Positions 37,244 through 45,016 are shown, numbered from the stretch's first letter. The stretch is 64,000 bases of DNA from Pseudoduganella sp. (GCA_021323265.1 JAJTCO010000013.1:1-64000); one strand, 5' to 3'. The notes: generated by a model not told the origin, from the sequence alone. Translations and numbers: made by a program.

Positions 37244-38503
37244 TCAAATGTCAGTCAAGGTATTGCGAAGCGCCCAATGCGTCAGCAGGCGCCCCAGCAG
37301 GGTGCTTTCGTGTTCCGGGCTCAGGATGCCGTCGGCCCGCGCCTGGCCGATGACCGCGAAAACCAGCACGGGTGACGACTCGTACATGCGCTGCGGTTGC
37401 CGCTGCCACAGGCGGAACAGCAAGGCCAGGTAGGCCGGTTGCCGCCGCTCCACCTGCAATGCCTGCGGCAGCGAGGCGCCGCGCAGCAGTGCCGGCCGGT
37501 GGCTCGCCAGCAACCCCGCCAGCGCCGGCATCGAAGCGCGCAGCTCGAGCAGCAGCTGGCGCTCCGCATCGGGCAGGCCATGCAGGGGATAGAACGATTC
37601 CCACAGGCGCGCCATGCGTTGCCACTGGGGGTGCGGAAAGAGCCGCTCGCCCATCGCGCAGCTGAGCAGGACCCGTATCCACGGCACCGGGTGCGGGTCG
37701 TCGATATTGATGCGGAAGACAAAGATGCGCGGCAGGCTGACCACACCGATCAGGCCATGGGTGGCCGCCACGCCGACCCTTGCCAGCGACCAGAAATCGG
37801 CGACGATCTCCGATATCCAGCGCTCCCACAGCTTCCACACCCTGGACGGGCCGGTGGCGCCGGACTGCAGCGATTGCAGCACCGGGCGCAGCGAGTTGAC
37901 CAGGTCGAGCAGCGCGGCGCCCTGGTGTCCCACTTCATGGAACAGCGAAGAGGCGATACTGGCGCCGACCATCCGTTCGCGCGGCACGCGGATGATGGCC
38001 ACCGGATTGTCGCCACCGCCGGGCAGGCGCGTGCGCGCGCGGCGGATGGCGGCCCCCGGCCCCCGGTCCAGGTAGCACACCACCGGCGGCGTCTCGTAGT
38101 AGGCCCCGCCCAACGCCAGCGCGTCCGACGATGCCACATCCAGTCCCGCCAGCCAGACACCGTTGCGGTGCTCGCTGCGCTGCGTGACCACGTCGTTGAA
38201 CAGGTCGAACTGGATCAGCGCCGCATTGAACTTCATGCGCAAGAAGGTGAAGCGGCGCTGCGCCTGGTCCGGGCTGGCCCGGCGCCCCTGCGCACTGCGC
38301 AGCCAGCGCAGGAAGCCGCGCACCATGGCGCGCAGTTCGCGCCGGCCGGAAACGAGCTGTCGCTCGATGCCACGCCGCGCCTGCGGCTGCAGCGACGCCG
38401 CCGGAACCATGGGTTCGATCAGGGCGAACGGCAGCACGCGGGCCAGGCGCGTCAGCAAGGAGCGCGCCTCCTGTGCCAGCATCCAGGCGGCGTAAGGGCT
38501 CAT
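37244..38503 (-). CDS. HEVGH zinc-metallopeptidase-like protein
   Basis: 419-residue protein with a gluzincin-like zinc site: HEVGH at 189-193 within SSLFHEVGHQG, and a candidate third ligand in SEIVADFW (Glu232, Asp236). Upstream, LGGAYYETPPVVCYLDRGPG is a probable substrate-binding strand. It has no signal peptide or clear transmembrane helix, though residues 10-35 are moderately hydrophobic. ATG 38503 lies five bases after the previous stop; a longer in-frame reading into the glycine-zipper gene is rejected. Possible roles are maturation of the glycine-zipper proteins or action on a target; neither is shown by sequence alone. Confidence 0.75.
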   Translation of the reverse strand: MSPYAAWMLAQEARSLLTRLARVLPFALIEPMVPAASLQPQARRGIERQLVSGRRELRAMVRGFLRWLRSAQGRRASPDQAQRRFTFLRMKFNAALIQFDLFNDVVTQRSEHRNGVWLAGLDVASSDALALGGAYYETPPVVCYLDRGPGAAIRRARTRLPGGGDNPVAIIRVPRERMVGASIASSLFHEVGHQGAALLDLVNSLRPVLQSLQSGATGPSRVWKLWERWISEIVADFWSLARVGVAATHGLIGVVSLPRIFVFRINIDDPHPVPWIRVLLSCAMGERLFPHPQWQRMARLWESFYPLHGLPDAERQLLLELRASMPALAGLLASHRPALLRGASLPQALQVERRQPAYLALLFRLWQRQPQRMYESSPVLVFAVIGQARADGILSPEHESTLLGRLLTHWALRNTLTDI

Positions 38504-38508
38504 CTGCT

Positions 38509-39693
38509 TCAGGCCCCGTACAGCACGATCTTGCGGCCCTGGCGTACCCAGCGCCCCGCGTTGCCGCGCATACCGCCTGCCATGGCGCCCATGGCGCCCA
38601 TGCCGCGGGCCGCCCCCTGCTGGCCGCCCTGCCCCATCGCCTGGCCTGCCTTGGAGAGCAGGCCCGGGGCGTGCTGGCGCACCGCCGCGGTGGCTGCCTG
38701 CATCGCGATCTGGCGCGGATCGCCGCCGCGTGCCTGCGCCGCGCGGTTGACGGTGTCGGCCGCCACCTTGACGAAGGTGCGGGCGCCGTCGAACTCGCGG
38801 TCCTCGCCGGACAGCTCGCCTTCGGCCTCCAGGCCCAGCGCGCTGCCCGCCGCCGACGCCAGGCCGCTGCCGATCTTGGCGCCCAGCGGGCCGCCGAAGT
38901 AGCCGCCGATCGCGCCGCCGGCCAGCGGCAGCGCCTTCTTGGCCACGCCTTTCAGTGCGCCGCCGATGGCCTTGCCCACAGGCGAGCGGATCACGTCGCC
39001 GGCGACGGAGGCGGCCTTTTTCAGGAAGCCGCCCAGGAACTGCTCCAGTTCCGCTTCGTTGGTAACGGACAGCAGTTCGCTGGCGAGCTCCATTTCCTCG
39101 GCTTCGGTCAGCATGCCCTGCTGGCCCATTTCGCCGCCCCATTCGGATTCAAACTCATACTCCCCTTCATAAGACGTTTCGTTGCCGAATTCCAGGGTGG
39201 TACGGTCAATGTCATGCATGATTTGCCCCCTTTGATGTGATGCTGCGGATTGTGGAACGGGTTCCCGTTCCATGACGGATACGATGGCGGGCAGCAGGCC
39301 CGGTGCCAACTGCCTGGCCGCCAGGTTCAGCGCGGCGCGCCGCCGCTGGCGCGGATCGCCGCGTGCGGCCTGGCGCGCACGGCGCGCTGCCAGGCCGGCA
39401 AAGCGCATGAACTGGCGTGCCGTTTCCAGTTCGCGGTCTTCGCCGCTCAGGCCTTCCAGCTCCATGCCGAGCATGCGCCCGGCAGCAGGACCGGCGGACA
39501 GGACGCGTTCGGCCAGCTTGGGCAGCACGCCGTCCAGGCCGGGAGCCACGCTGCGAAACCATTCGGGCAAGCGCCCTGCACGGCGCGCCGCCAGTAGTTC
39601 GGTCGCCAGCGCGAAACTGTCGTCGCGCCATGCCGCCTGTTCCGCGGCGGGCGCGAACTCCATTTCCGGTCGATAGCTGAGCATACGATTCAT
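38509..39693 (-). CDS. glycine-zipper protein, apparent fusion of two paralogous units
   Basis: 394-residue protein, first gene of the operon, with no signal peptide. Unit 1 (1-150) ends with GLSGEDRELETARQF and GDPRQ...APGLL. Unit 2 (159-394) starts at an internal ATG (39219) preceded by AAAGGGGG, has an acidic Glu/Tyr-rich stretch (170-190), then the shared module ELLSV...LEQFLGG, LKGVAKKALPLAGGAIGG and GAKIGSGLASAAG, and a second SGEDREFDGARTF plus GDPRQ...APGLL. The two units share the C-terminal motif, so the gene looks like a tandem duplication in which the stop between units was lost. ATG 39693 has GGAGAA upstream and sits 24 bases after the predicted sigma-54 start point. Membrane-inserting or pore-like behaviour is an inference from the zipper. 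Confidence 0.75.
   Translation of the reverse strand: MNRMLSYRPEMEFAPAAEQAAWRDDSFALATELLAARRAGRLPEWFRSVAPGLDGVLPKLAERVLSAGPAAGRMLGMELEGLSGEDRELETARQFMRFAGLAARRARQAARGDPRQRRRAALNLAARQLAPGLLPAIVSVMEREPVPQSAASHQRGQIMHDIDRTTLEFGNETSYEGEYEFESEWGGEMGQQGMLTEAEEMELASELLSVTNEAELEQFLGGFLKKAASVAGDVIRSPVGKAIGGALKGVAKKALPLAGGAIGGYFGGPLGAKIGSGLASAAGSALGLEAEGELSGEDREFDGARTFVKVAADTVNRAAQARGGDPRQIAMQAATAAVRQHAPGLLSKAGQAMGQGGQQGAARGMGAMGAMAGGMRGNAGRWVRQGRKIVLYGA
38824..39078 (-). repeat. glycine-zipper module, copy in the operon's first gene
   Basis: Codes for residues 206-290: ELLSV, LEQFLGGFLKKA, KGVAKKALPLAGGAIGG and GxxxG-spaced small residues. Same order and spacing as the copy at 33052-33282. Confidence 0.65.
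39217..39233 (-). promoter_or_regulatory. internal ribosome-binding site and ATG within the fused gene
   Basis: AAAGGGGG followed seven bases later by an in-frame ATG (39219) at the junction of the two units. It could give a separate 236-residue unit-2 protein in addition to the full-length product. Confidence 0.5.
39289..39447 (-). repeat. third copy of the DRE-AR-F / APGLL module (unit 1)
   Basis: Codes for residues 83-135: SGEDRELETARQF, GDPRQ and LAPGLL. Parallels residues 295-346 of the same protein and 331-378 of the GIY-YIG-like protein. Confidence 0.6.
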
Positions 39694-39727
39694 GCGTTCT
39701 CCATTGCCTGAGCCATGCGAGCAATAG

Positions 39728-39743
39728 TGCAAGCGCCATGCCA
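39728..39743 (-). promoter_or_regulatory. sigma-54 (-24/-12) promoter for the six-gene operon
   Basis: On the minus strand TGGCATGGCGCTTGCA matches the sigma-54 consensus TGGCAC-N5-TTGCA with one mismatch and exact GG-to-GC spacing. The start point would be about 39717, 24 bases before ATG 39693, with the GGAGAA ribosome-binding site inside the leader. A sigma-54 activator gene lies at the other end of the operon. Confidence 0.72.
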
Positions 39744-39773
39744 GCGTTGCTACCGGGGCGCGTGGACGCGCTG

Positions 39774-39789
39774 GCGAAAGCGGTTTCGC
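39774..39789. promoter_or_regulatory. inverted repeat, candidate activator site 1
   Basis: GCGAAA-N4-TTTCGC, centred about 65 bases upstream of the predicted sigma-54 start. Further GCGAAA copies lie at 39796-39801 and 39816-39821, giving four half-sites in under 50 bases. Confidence 0.45.
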
Positions 39790-39812
39790 GGAACAGCGAA
39801 AAGCGGGGAATC

Positions 39813-39834
39813 GGGGCGAAACGGCGTTCGCCCC
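39813..39834. promoter_or_regulatory. inverted repeat, candidate activator site 2 or dioxygenase terminator
   Basis: GGGGCGAA-N6-TTCGCCCC, perfect eight-pair repeat centred about 107 bases upstream of the sigma-54 start, a usual distance for enhancer-binding proteins. It also lies nine bases after the dioxygenase stop, so it may instead be a terminator, but no T tract follows. Confidence 0.45.
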
Positions 39835-39842
39835 GGTGGGGA

Positions 39843-40718
39843 TCAGGCGGCGACTGCCACCGTCAGGGTGAGGACGTAGCCGTCGGTGACGTTGCCGCTC
39901 ATGGTGCCAAGCTGCAAGGAGTAGCCGTCGCTGAAGATATTGTCCGTGGCGAAGCTGATGCGCGCCAGGTTGGCTGCAGAACTGCTGTAGCCGGACGTGG
40001 CATAGACTTCATTCATCGTCGCCAGCGGGAAGGTGAACTGCGACGTCTTGATGCGGTTCGACGCGCTGGTGCTTTGCGCCAGGCTGCGGTATACCTCGAA
40101 GTGCACGTGCGGCATGCGCCCGTCGTAGCAGCCGGGGAAGATGGTGGTGAACGTCAGATTGCCGTCGGCGTCGGCGGCCTGCACGCCACGCAGGTAATTC
40201 TGGTCCGTCACCCCCTGCGAGTAGAGCGAATAGCGCCCTTCGCGGTCGCAGTGCCACAGGTAGACGGCGAAACTGCCGGCGGCGCCGCAACTGGCGTTGG
40301 CATTGACGATCTTGAGCTTGACCGTCAGCGGGATCCCCGCCGCGCTCCCGCTGGCGCCATTGAAGCTGCTGCGGATGTCGCTGCGCACCACGCCGCTTTG
40401 CGTCAGGACGTTGACCACGCCACTGGCGTTGCTGTTGGTGCCGTCGCCAGGATACGGGCCGCCGGTTTCTTCAGGAATCACCTGGCAGGTGGCGGTGCCG
40501 GTACTGCTGCCCGTACCGGTGCTGCTGCCCGTTGCGCTGTTGGCCGTATCGCTCGAACTGCTCCCGGAACCGCCGCCACAGCCGGCCAGCGGCAGCGCGG
40601 CAGCACCGGCCAGCAGCCAGCGCAGGGAGCGGCGGCGCGTGCTGCCCATGTTCATCATCGCTTCCAGGTCGCTTGCCAGGGAGCCGCCGCTTGCGCCGTT
40701 TGCCGGATCAACGCTCAT
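39843..40718 (-). CDS. intradiol ring-cleavage dioxygenase-like lipoprotein
   Basis: 291-residue exported protein. The N-terminus has twin arginines (RRRSLRWLL) and a lipobox LAGC, so probably a Tat-exported lipoprotein, followed by a Gly/Ser/Thr-rich linker (about 50-80). The core matches intradiol dioxygenases: EETGGPYPGDG, VYLWHCDREGRYSLYS and TTIFPGCYDGRMPHVHFEVY, which carry the Tyr and the HxH iron ligands. Such cell-surface members may act on catechols in the envelope. The gene overlaps the Spy-like gene by 11 bases and so probably shares its Cpx-type control. An in-frame ATG at about 40652 (MNMGSTRRRS) would give a shorter N-terminus and is an alternative start. Confidence 0.88.
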   Translation of the reverse strand: MSVDPANGASGGSLASDLEAMMNMGSTRRRSLRWLLAGAAALPLAGCGGGSGSSSSDTANSATGSSTGTGSSTGTATCQVIPEETGGPYPGDGTNSNASGVVNVLTQSGVVRSDIRSSFNGASGSAAGIPLTVKLKIVNANASCGAAGSFAVYLWHCDREGRYSLYSQGVTDQNYLRGVQAADADGNLTFTTIFPGCYDGRMPHVHFEVYRSLAQSTSASNRIKTSQFTFPLATMNEVYATSGYSSSAANLARISFATDNIFSDGYSLQLGTMSGNVTDGYVLTLTVAVAA

Positions 40719-41175
40719 GGGGCACTCCTCGCTGCGGGCGCGACTTGCGCTCTTCCAGCTGCTTGCGTTGTTCGGGCGTCAACAGGGCCAGTGCCTTCTG
40801 CTGCGTGCGGACGTGGGCCAGCGTCAGGTTTGCCTGTGCCTGGGCGGCCGCCTGCGCCAGCCTGGTGGCGGCGGCATCGTCGAACTTGTCGGCGCTGCGC
40901 ATCGCCTGCAGCGCGCGCAGCGCCTTCTCGTGGGCGCGCTGCTGCTCCCGCAGGTACGGGGCCTGGCTGTGCATTAGCTCGAATAGCTTGTCCTGCTGGC
41001 TTTCGGAGAGGTCGATGCCGCGCAGGAAACGCAAGCCCGGACCGCCGAAGCGCCCCTCGCCGTGTCCATGCGGGCCGCGCTCGCCCATCGGCGGCATGCC
41101 CGTCTCCGCCGCGGCGGCCACCGGCAGCGCCGCCGCGGCAGCCAGCAGCAGGGGCATCCATGTGTTCTTTTTCAT
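40708..41175 (-). CDS. Spy/CpxP-family periplasmic chaperone
   Basis: 155-residue secreted helical protein. Signal peptide 1-22 (MKKNTWMPLLLAAAAALPVAAAAE). The mature part begins Gly/His/Pro-rich, then LSESQQDKLFELMHSQ and LLTPEQRKQLEERK, the two LTxxQ-type motifs of the Spy/CpxP family of ATP-independent chaperones and Cpx feedback regulators. ATG 41175 has GAGGA upstream. Divergent from cpxR across a region with two CpxR boxes. No copper- or zinc-binding motif beyond the His-rich N-terminus. Confidence 0.87.
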   Translation of the reverse strand: MKKNTWMPLLLAAAAALPVAAAAETGMPPMGERGPHGHGEGRFGGPGLRFLRGIDLSESQQDKLFELMHSQAPYLREQQRAHEKALRALQAMRSADKFDDAAATRLAQAAAQAQANLTLAHVRTQQKALALLTPEQRKQLEERKSRPQRGVPHER

Positions 41176-41224
41176 ATCAATCCTCGAATGGTGGATGGGA
41201 GATTCCATTCTCCGGCCGGCGCCT

Positions 41225-41260
41225 GTAAAGCGCGGTAAGCGGCAGGTAAAACCGTGTAAA
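41225..41260. promoter_or_regulatory. two tandem CpxR boxes
   Basis: Four GTAAA-type pentamers at 41225 (GTAAA), 41235 (GTAAG), 41246 (GTAAA) and 41256 (GTAAA) form GTAAA-N5-GTAAG and GTAAA-N5-GTAAA, the E. coli CpxR consensus, in phase at about 10.5 bases. They lie between the divergent spy-like and cpxR genes, so they can serve both; the nearest box centre is about 50 bases before the cpxR start. Confidence 0.82.
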
Positions 41261-41289
41261 GATGGGGCAAGCCCGGCGGGACGGTTTGT

Positions 41290-41295
41290 TATCAT
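41290..41295 (+). promoter_or_regulatory. -10 hexamer, candidate leaderless cpxR promoter
   Basis: TATCAT seven bases before ATG 41303 with no Shine-Dalgarno and a poor -35, consistent with an activator-dependent promoter under the adjacent CpxR boxes. Confidence 0.5.
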
Positions 41296-41302
41296 GGACC
41301 CC

Positions 41303-41986
41303 ATGAACAAGGTCCTGTTGATTGACGACGACATCGAGCTGGTGGGGATGTTCCAGGAGTACCTGGAACAGGAGGGCTTCGAAGTCTCCACCGCCCACAA
41401 CGGCGAAACCGGCGCCGCTTCGGCGTTGACCGGGCTGTATGCCATTGCCGTACTCGATGTGATGATGCCGCGCATGAACGGCCTGGAAACCCTGCGCCGC
41501 ATCCGCGCGGTCAGCCGCATGCCGATCCTGATGCTGACCGCGCGGGGCGACGATACCGACCGCATCGTCGGACTGGAACTGGGTGCGGACGATTACGTCA
41601 CCAAGCCGTGCACGCCGCGCGAACTGACGGCACGCATCCGCGCCATCCTGCGCCGCACCCAGGCCGTGCCCGATACCGGCGTCGGCCCCCTGGTGATCGG
41701 CCAACTCACCATGTGGCCCGAGCAGCGCCGCGCGGCCTGGGGCGGCGTGCCGCTGGAACTGACCAGCACCGAATTCAATCTGCTGGAAGTGCTGGCGCGC
41801 AATGCCGGCAAGCCTGTCAGCAAGAGCATCCTGTCCGAGCAGGGGCTGGGGCGCCCGATGGCACGCTTCGACCGCAACATCGACGTCCACATGAGCAGCC
41901 TGCGCCACAAGCTGGGCACCATTGCCGATGGCCGCTCCTGCCTGCAGACCGTCTACCGCCTCGGCTACCAGCTGATACGGGAGTAA
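41303..41986 (+). CDS. cpxR: OmpR-family response regulator, CpxR-like
   Basis: 227-residue DNA-binding regulator. Receiver domain (1-118) with acidic pocket IDDD, phosphoacceptor Asp52 in VLDVMMP, Thr in MLTARGD and Lys in YVTKPCTPREL; winged-helix domain (130-225) with LELTSTEFNLLEVL, DRNIDVHMSSLRHKLG and the C-terminal TVYRLGYQLI hairpin. MNKVLLIDDD at ATG 41303 fits the family; the ATG at 41294 would lie in the -10 element. Name based on the upstream GTAAA-N5-GTAAA boxes and the Spy-like neighbour. Sensor kinase gene follows four bases later. Confidence 0.9.
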   Translation: MNKVLLIDDDIELVGMFQEYLEQEGFEVSTAHNGETGAASALTGLYAIAVLDVMMPRMNGLETLRRIRAVSRMPILMLTARGDDTDRIVGLELGADDYVTKPCTPRELTARIRAILRRTQAVPDTGVGPLVIGQLTMWPEQRRAAWGGVPLELTSTEFNLLEVLARNAGKPVSKSILSEQGLGRPMARFDRNIDVHMSSLRHKLGTIADGRSCLQTVYRLGYQLIRE

Positions 41987-41989
41987 GCC

Positions 41990-43495
41990 TTGGGACGCCT
42001 GTTCTGGAAGTTCTTCTTCTCGATCCTGCTGGCACAGGTCGCGGCCATCGCCGCCATTGGCGGCGCGGTGTGGCTGAAGAACCGCGCCGAGCTGGCCGCC
42101 CGGCCTTCGGACCTGGAAACCGGCCCCCCGGCCGAAATGGCGATCGAATCGGCCGCTGCCACGCTGGCGTTCGGCGGGACCGAAGGCCTGCGGCAACTGC
42201 TGGAGAACATGCCGCGCCACCGGGTCTTTGCCGTCGGTGACGACGGCAGGGAGCTGCTGGGAAGGATCGTCAACCCCGCCATGCTGTCCGAAGCGCAGAA
42301 GATGCTGGCCAGTGCCGATCCGCGCGGCGTGCGCCAGGTGACGTCCACCGACGGCAAGCGCTACCTGCTACTGCTGCCGTCGCGCCGCCACCAGGGCGGC
42401 ATGGATGCCGGCGATCCGCGTCCTCTGCTGGCCGGCTCGGGCCTCCCGGGCCTGGACCCGCGTGCGATCCGCGGCCAGGAGTTGCGCCGCCCGCCACCAG
42501 CGCCACCCGATGCCGCGCCAGGCGCCGCAGCGGCCAGCGCGCCTCCGGACGCACCCGGGCCGGGACGCGGCGGACCGCCGCCGCGATGGCGGCCCCTGAC
42601 GCCCTTTGTCCCTATCGGCGCCGCCGTATTGGCCAGCCTGCTCTTCGCCGCCCTGCTGGCCTGGTACTTCGCCCGTCCCATCCGCGCGCTGCGGCAGGCC
42701 TTCGACGCCGCCGCCTCGGGCGACCTTGCGCCGCGCTTTGGCGGCAAGCGGGGTGCCGGCGGCGACGAACTGGTCACCCTTGGGCGCGACTTCGACCGCA
42801 TGACCGGTCGCCTGCGCGCCCTGATCGATGGCCAGAAAAGCCTGCTGCACGACGTTTCCCATGAATTGCGCTCGCCGCTGGCACGCCTGCAGGCCGCCAT
42901 CGGCCTGGCCCACCAGCAGCCCGACAAGGCCGCCGCATCGATGGAACGCATCGAACGCGAGAGCGTGCGCATGGACAAGCTGGTGGGCGAACTGCTCACG
43001 CTTTCGAGGCTGGAAGCGGGCGCCTTCGATACGCCGCGGCAGGAGTTCAGCGCCGGCGAGCTGCTCGGCGACATCCTGCATGACGCGCAATTCGAGGCGG
43101 CCAGCCTCGGGCGTGCCGTCGTTGCGCGTGCCGACGCGGACGCGCAACTGAGCGGCCAGCCCGAACTGCTGGCGCGCGCCATCGAGAACGTTGTGCGCAA
43201 CGCGATCAAGCACAGCCCGGAAGGCGGCAAGGTGGAAGTGGAGTCGGCCCTGGACGGCCAGTTCTTCCATGTGCGCGTGATGGACAGCGGTCCGGGCGTG
43301 GCGCCGGAGGAACTGGGGAAGATTTTCCAGCCCTTCTACCGCGGCAGCGGCGTCGGCAAGGACGTGGACGGGCATGGATTGGGCCTGGCGATCGCCCGGC
43401 AGGTGGTGCAGCAGCACGGGGGCCGCATCGCCGCCGCCAATCGTGCCGGCGGCGGCTTGTGTGTGGAGCTTGCGCTGCCCGTGCTTACGCCTTAG
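41990..43495 (+). CDS. cpxA: sensor histidine kinase, CpxA-like
   Basis: 501-residue inner-membrane kinase: TM1 about 8-28, a periplasmic sensor (29-200) with a Pro/Ala-rich end (168-200), TM2 about 206-226, HAMP, HisKA with His291 in [14 protein letters not shown], and the ATPase region with N box [21 protein letters not shown] and [10 protein letters not shown]. The start is TTG at 41990, preceded by GGGAG. It phosphorylates the adjacent CpxR-like regulator, probably in response to envelope stress. It overlaps the convergent dcd gene tail-to-tail by 11 bases. Confidence 0.9.
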   Translation: MGRLFWKFFFSILLAQVAAIAAIGGAVWLKNRAELAARPSDLETGPPAEMAIESAAATLAFGGTEGLRQLLENMPRHRVFAVGDDGRELLGRIVNPAMLSEAQKMLASADPRGVRQVTSTDGKRYLLLLPSRRHQGGMDAGDPRPLLAGSGLPGLDPRAIRGQELRRPPPAPPDAAPGAAAASAPPDAPGPGRGGPPPRWRPLTPFVPIGAAVLASLLFAALLAWYFARPIRALRQAFDAAASGDLAPRFGGKRGAGGDELVTLGRDFDRMTGRLRALIDGQKSLLHDVSHELRSPLARLQAAIGLAHQQPDKAAASMERIERESVRMDKLVGELLTLSRLEAGAFDTPRQEFSAGELLGDILHDAQFEAASLGRAVVARADADAQLSGQPELLARAIENVVRNAIKHSPEGGKVEVESALDGQFFHVRVMDSGPGVAPEELGKIFQPFYRGSGVGKDVDGHGLGLAIARQVVQQHGGRIAAANRAGGGLCVELALPVLTP

Positions 43496-44051
43496 GCAGG
43501 GTGACGCCGTGCTGGCCCTGGTACTTGCCGTTGCGGTCCTTGTACGAAATCTCGCAGACCTCGTCGCTTTCGAAGAACAGCACCTGGGCGCAGCCTTCGC
43601 CGGCGTAGATCTTGGCAGGCAGCGGAGTGGTGTTGGAGAACTCCAGGGTCACATAGCCTTCCCATTCCGGTTCGAACGGGGTCACGTTGACGATGATGCC
43701 GCAGCGCGCATACGTCGACTTGCCCAGGCACACGGTCAGCACGTTGCGCGGAATGCGGAAGTATTCGATGGTGCGGGCCAGCGCGAAGGAATTCGGCGGG
43801 ATGATGCAGACATCGCTTTTCACGTCGACGAAGGAGTTCGAATCGAAGTTCTTCGGATCGACGATCGTGCTGTTGATGTTGGTGAAAACCTTGAACTCGT
43901 CGGCGCAGCGGATGTCGTAGCCGTAAGACGAGGTGCCGAAGGAAATGACCTTGCGGCCGTCCACGGCGCGCACCTGGCCCGGCTCGTACGGCTCGATCAT
44001 GCCGTGTCCTTCCGCCATGCGGCGGATCCATTTGTCGCTTTTAATCGTCAT
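43485..44051 (-). CDS. dcd: dCTP deaminase
   Basis: Deaminates dCTP to dUTP, feeding dUMP for thymidylate synthesis. 188 residues, normal length. Motifs: [59 protein letters not shown] and the [28 protein letters not shown] active-site region, mentioned in parts only. ATG 44051 begins the family start MTIKSD. It sits alone between convergent cpxA and a same-strand hydrolase gene 41 bases downstream. Confidence 0.96.
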   Translation of the reverse strand: MTIKSDKWIRRMAEGHGMIEPYEPGQVRAVDGRKVISFGTSSYGYDIRCADEFKVFTNINSTIVDPKNFDSNSFVDVKSDVCIIPPNSFALARTIEYFRIPRNVLTVCLGKSTYARCGIIVNVTPFEPEWEGYVTLEFSNTTPLPAKIYAGEGCAQVLFFESDEVCEISYKDRNGKYQGQHGVTLPKA

Positions 44052-44092
44052 CGCTGGGACTTTCTAGTTTAAATAATGGTGCGAATTCTACA

Positions 44093-44953
44093 TCACGCGC
44101 GCAGGCGCTGGGATGCCGCGGGCGCTTCAGCCGCTGCAGCGCCGCCGGCATGGAGCCGCTCGCCGAGCATCTGGACGATCAGGTCGCGCGTCAATTCGGC
44201 AGCCTGGCGCGGCATTTCCATTGGAAACAGGTGGGAGCCGCGCATCATGCGGAAGTTGCGTCCTACCAGCTTACGGGTGTGTTCCAGGCCGGCCTGGCGG
44301 TTTTCCTCGGAGTTGTCGCCTGCCACATAGGCAATCGGCACCGGGAATCTGTTCTTTACCAGTTTGCCTATGTGATGCGGCAAGGTGCGGTAGATCGCCG
44401 TCTCGATTTCGCGCGTAAAGCGCAGCTGCAAGCCTTCCGGGTGTTCCACCAGGCCGGTCTCCAGGTAGTCCAGCAGGACGCCGGGCGCCCAGGCGCCGAA
44501 CATTTCCTTGCTGGCGAAATGGCGCAGCGCTTCGTTGTGGCTTTTCCATACGTTGCGCCGCTTGGCCGAGAAGCGGGCTGGCGAATAGCGGTCGGCGATG
44601 CGCGTGCCCTTGAAGAGGCGCCAGACGCGGGCGCGCCAGCCGGCCACCACCGGCGAATCGAGCATGACCACGCAGCGCACCAGGTGCGGGTGCTGGGCGG
44701 CCGCCATCAGGCTGAGCATCCCGCCCAGGGAATGGCCGACCAGGATCACCGGTTCCGTGTAGCGCGTTTCCAGCTCTGCAACCAGTTCTTCAACCAGCTT
44801 GCCCCAGCCGTCTTCGACCGGGTAGCGCGGGTTATGGCCGTGCATCTCCAGCGCCTGCACTTCAAAATCCTTGCTCAGGTACTCGAAGAACTGGCGATAG
44901 GTCCCGGCGGGATAGCTGTTCGCGTGTGCGAAGTGGACTTTCGGTTTCGTCAT
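44093..44953 (-). CDS. alpha/beta hydrolase
   Basis: 286-residue alpha/beta-hydrolase-fold protein. Nucleophile elbow GHSLGG (in ILVGHSLGGMLSL), an early HANSYPAGTYRQFFEYL segment that replaces the usual oxyanion HG motif, and a probable catalytic His in MRGSHLFPMEMP. Cytoplasmic, substrate unknown. ATG 44953 lies six bases after a TAGAAT on the minus strand with no Shine-Dalgarno, suggesting a leaderless mRNA. comEC lies upstream on the same strand 63 bases away. Confidence 0.87.
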   Translation of the reverse strand: MTKPKVHFAHANSYPAGTYRQFFEYLSKDFEVQALEMHGHNPRYPVEDGWGKLVEELVAELETRYTEPVILVGHSLGGMLSLMAAAQHPHLVRCVVMLDSPVVAGWRARVWRLFKGTRIADRYSPARFSAKRRNVWKSHNEALRHFASKEMFGAWAPGVLLDYLETGLVEHPEGLQLRFTREIETAIYRTLPHHIGKLVKNRFPVPIAYVAGDNSEENRQAGLEHTRKLVGRNFRMMRGSHLFPMEMPRQAAELTRDLIVQMLGERLHAGGAAAAEAPAASQRLRA

Positions 44954-44959
44954 CTACTT

Positions 44960-44965
44960 ATTCTA
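44960..44965 (-). promoter_or_regulatory. -10-like hexamer close to the hydrolase start
   Basis: TAGAAT on the minus strand, six bases before ATG 44953; no Shine-Dalgarno and no good -35. Confidence 0.38.
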
Positions 44966-45016
44966 AAAGCATTGGCCATAAACATTTTGTACCAAGCCTC
45001 TAATTATCGCTCAGGT

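Noticed and set aside
37244-39142. 632-codon version of the metallopeptidase-like protein
   Set aside because: The extra N-terminal part is out of frame to the glycine-zipper gene and shows no family features; ATG 38503 fits gene spacing.
41225-41260. GTAAA repeats as a short CRISPR-like or tandem-repeat array
   Set aside because: Only pentamers at helical spacing; they match CpxR boxes and have no spacers.
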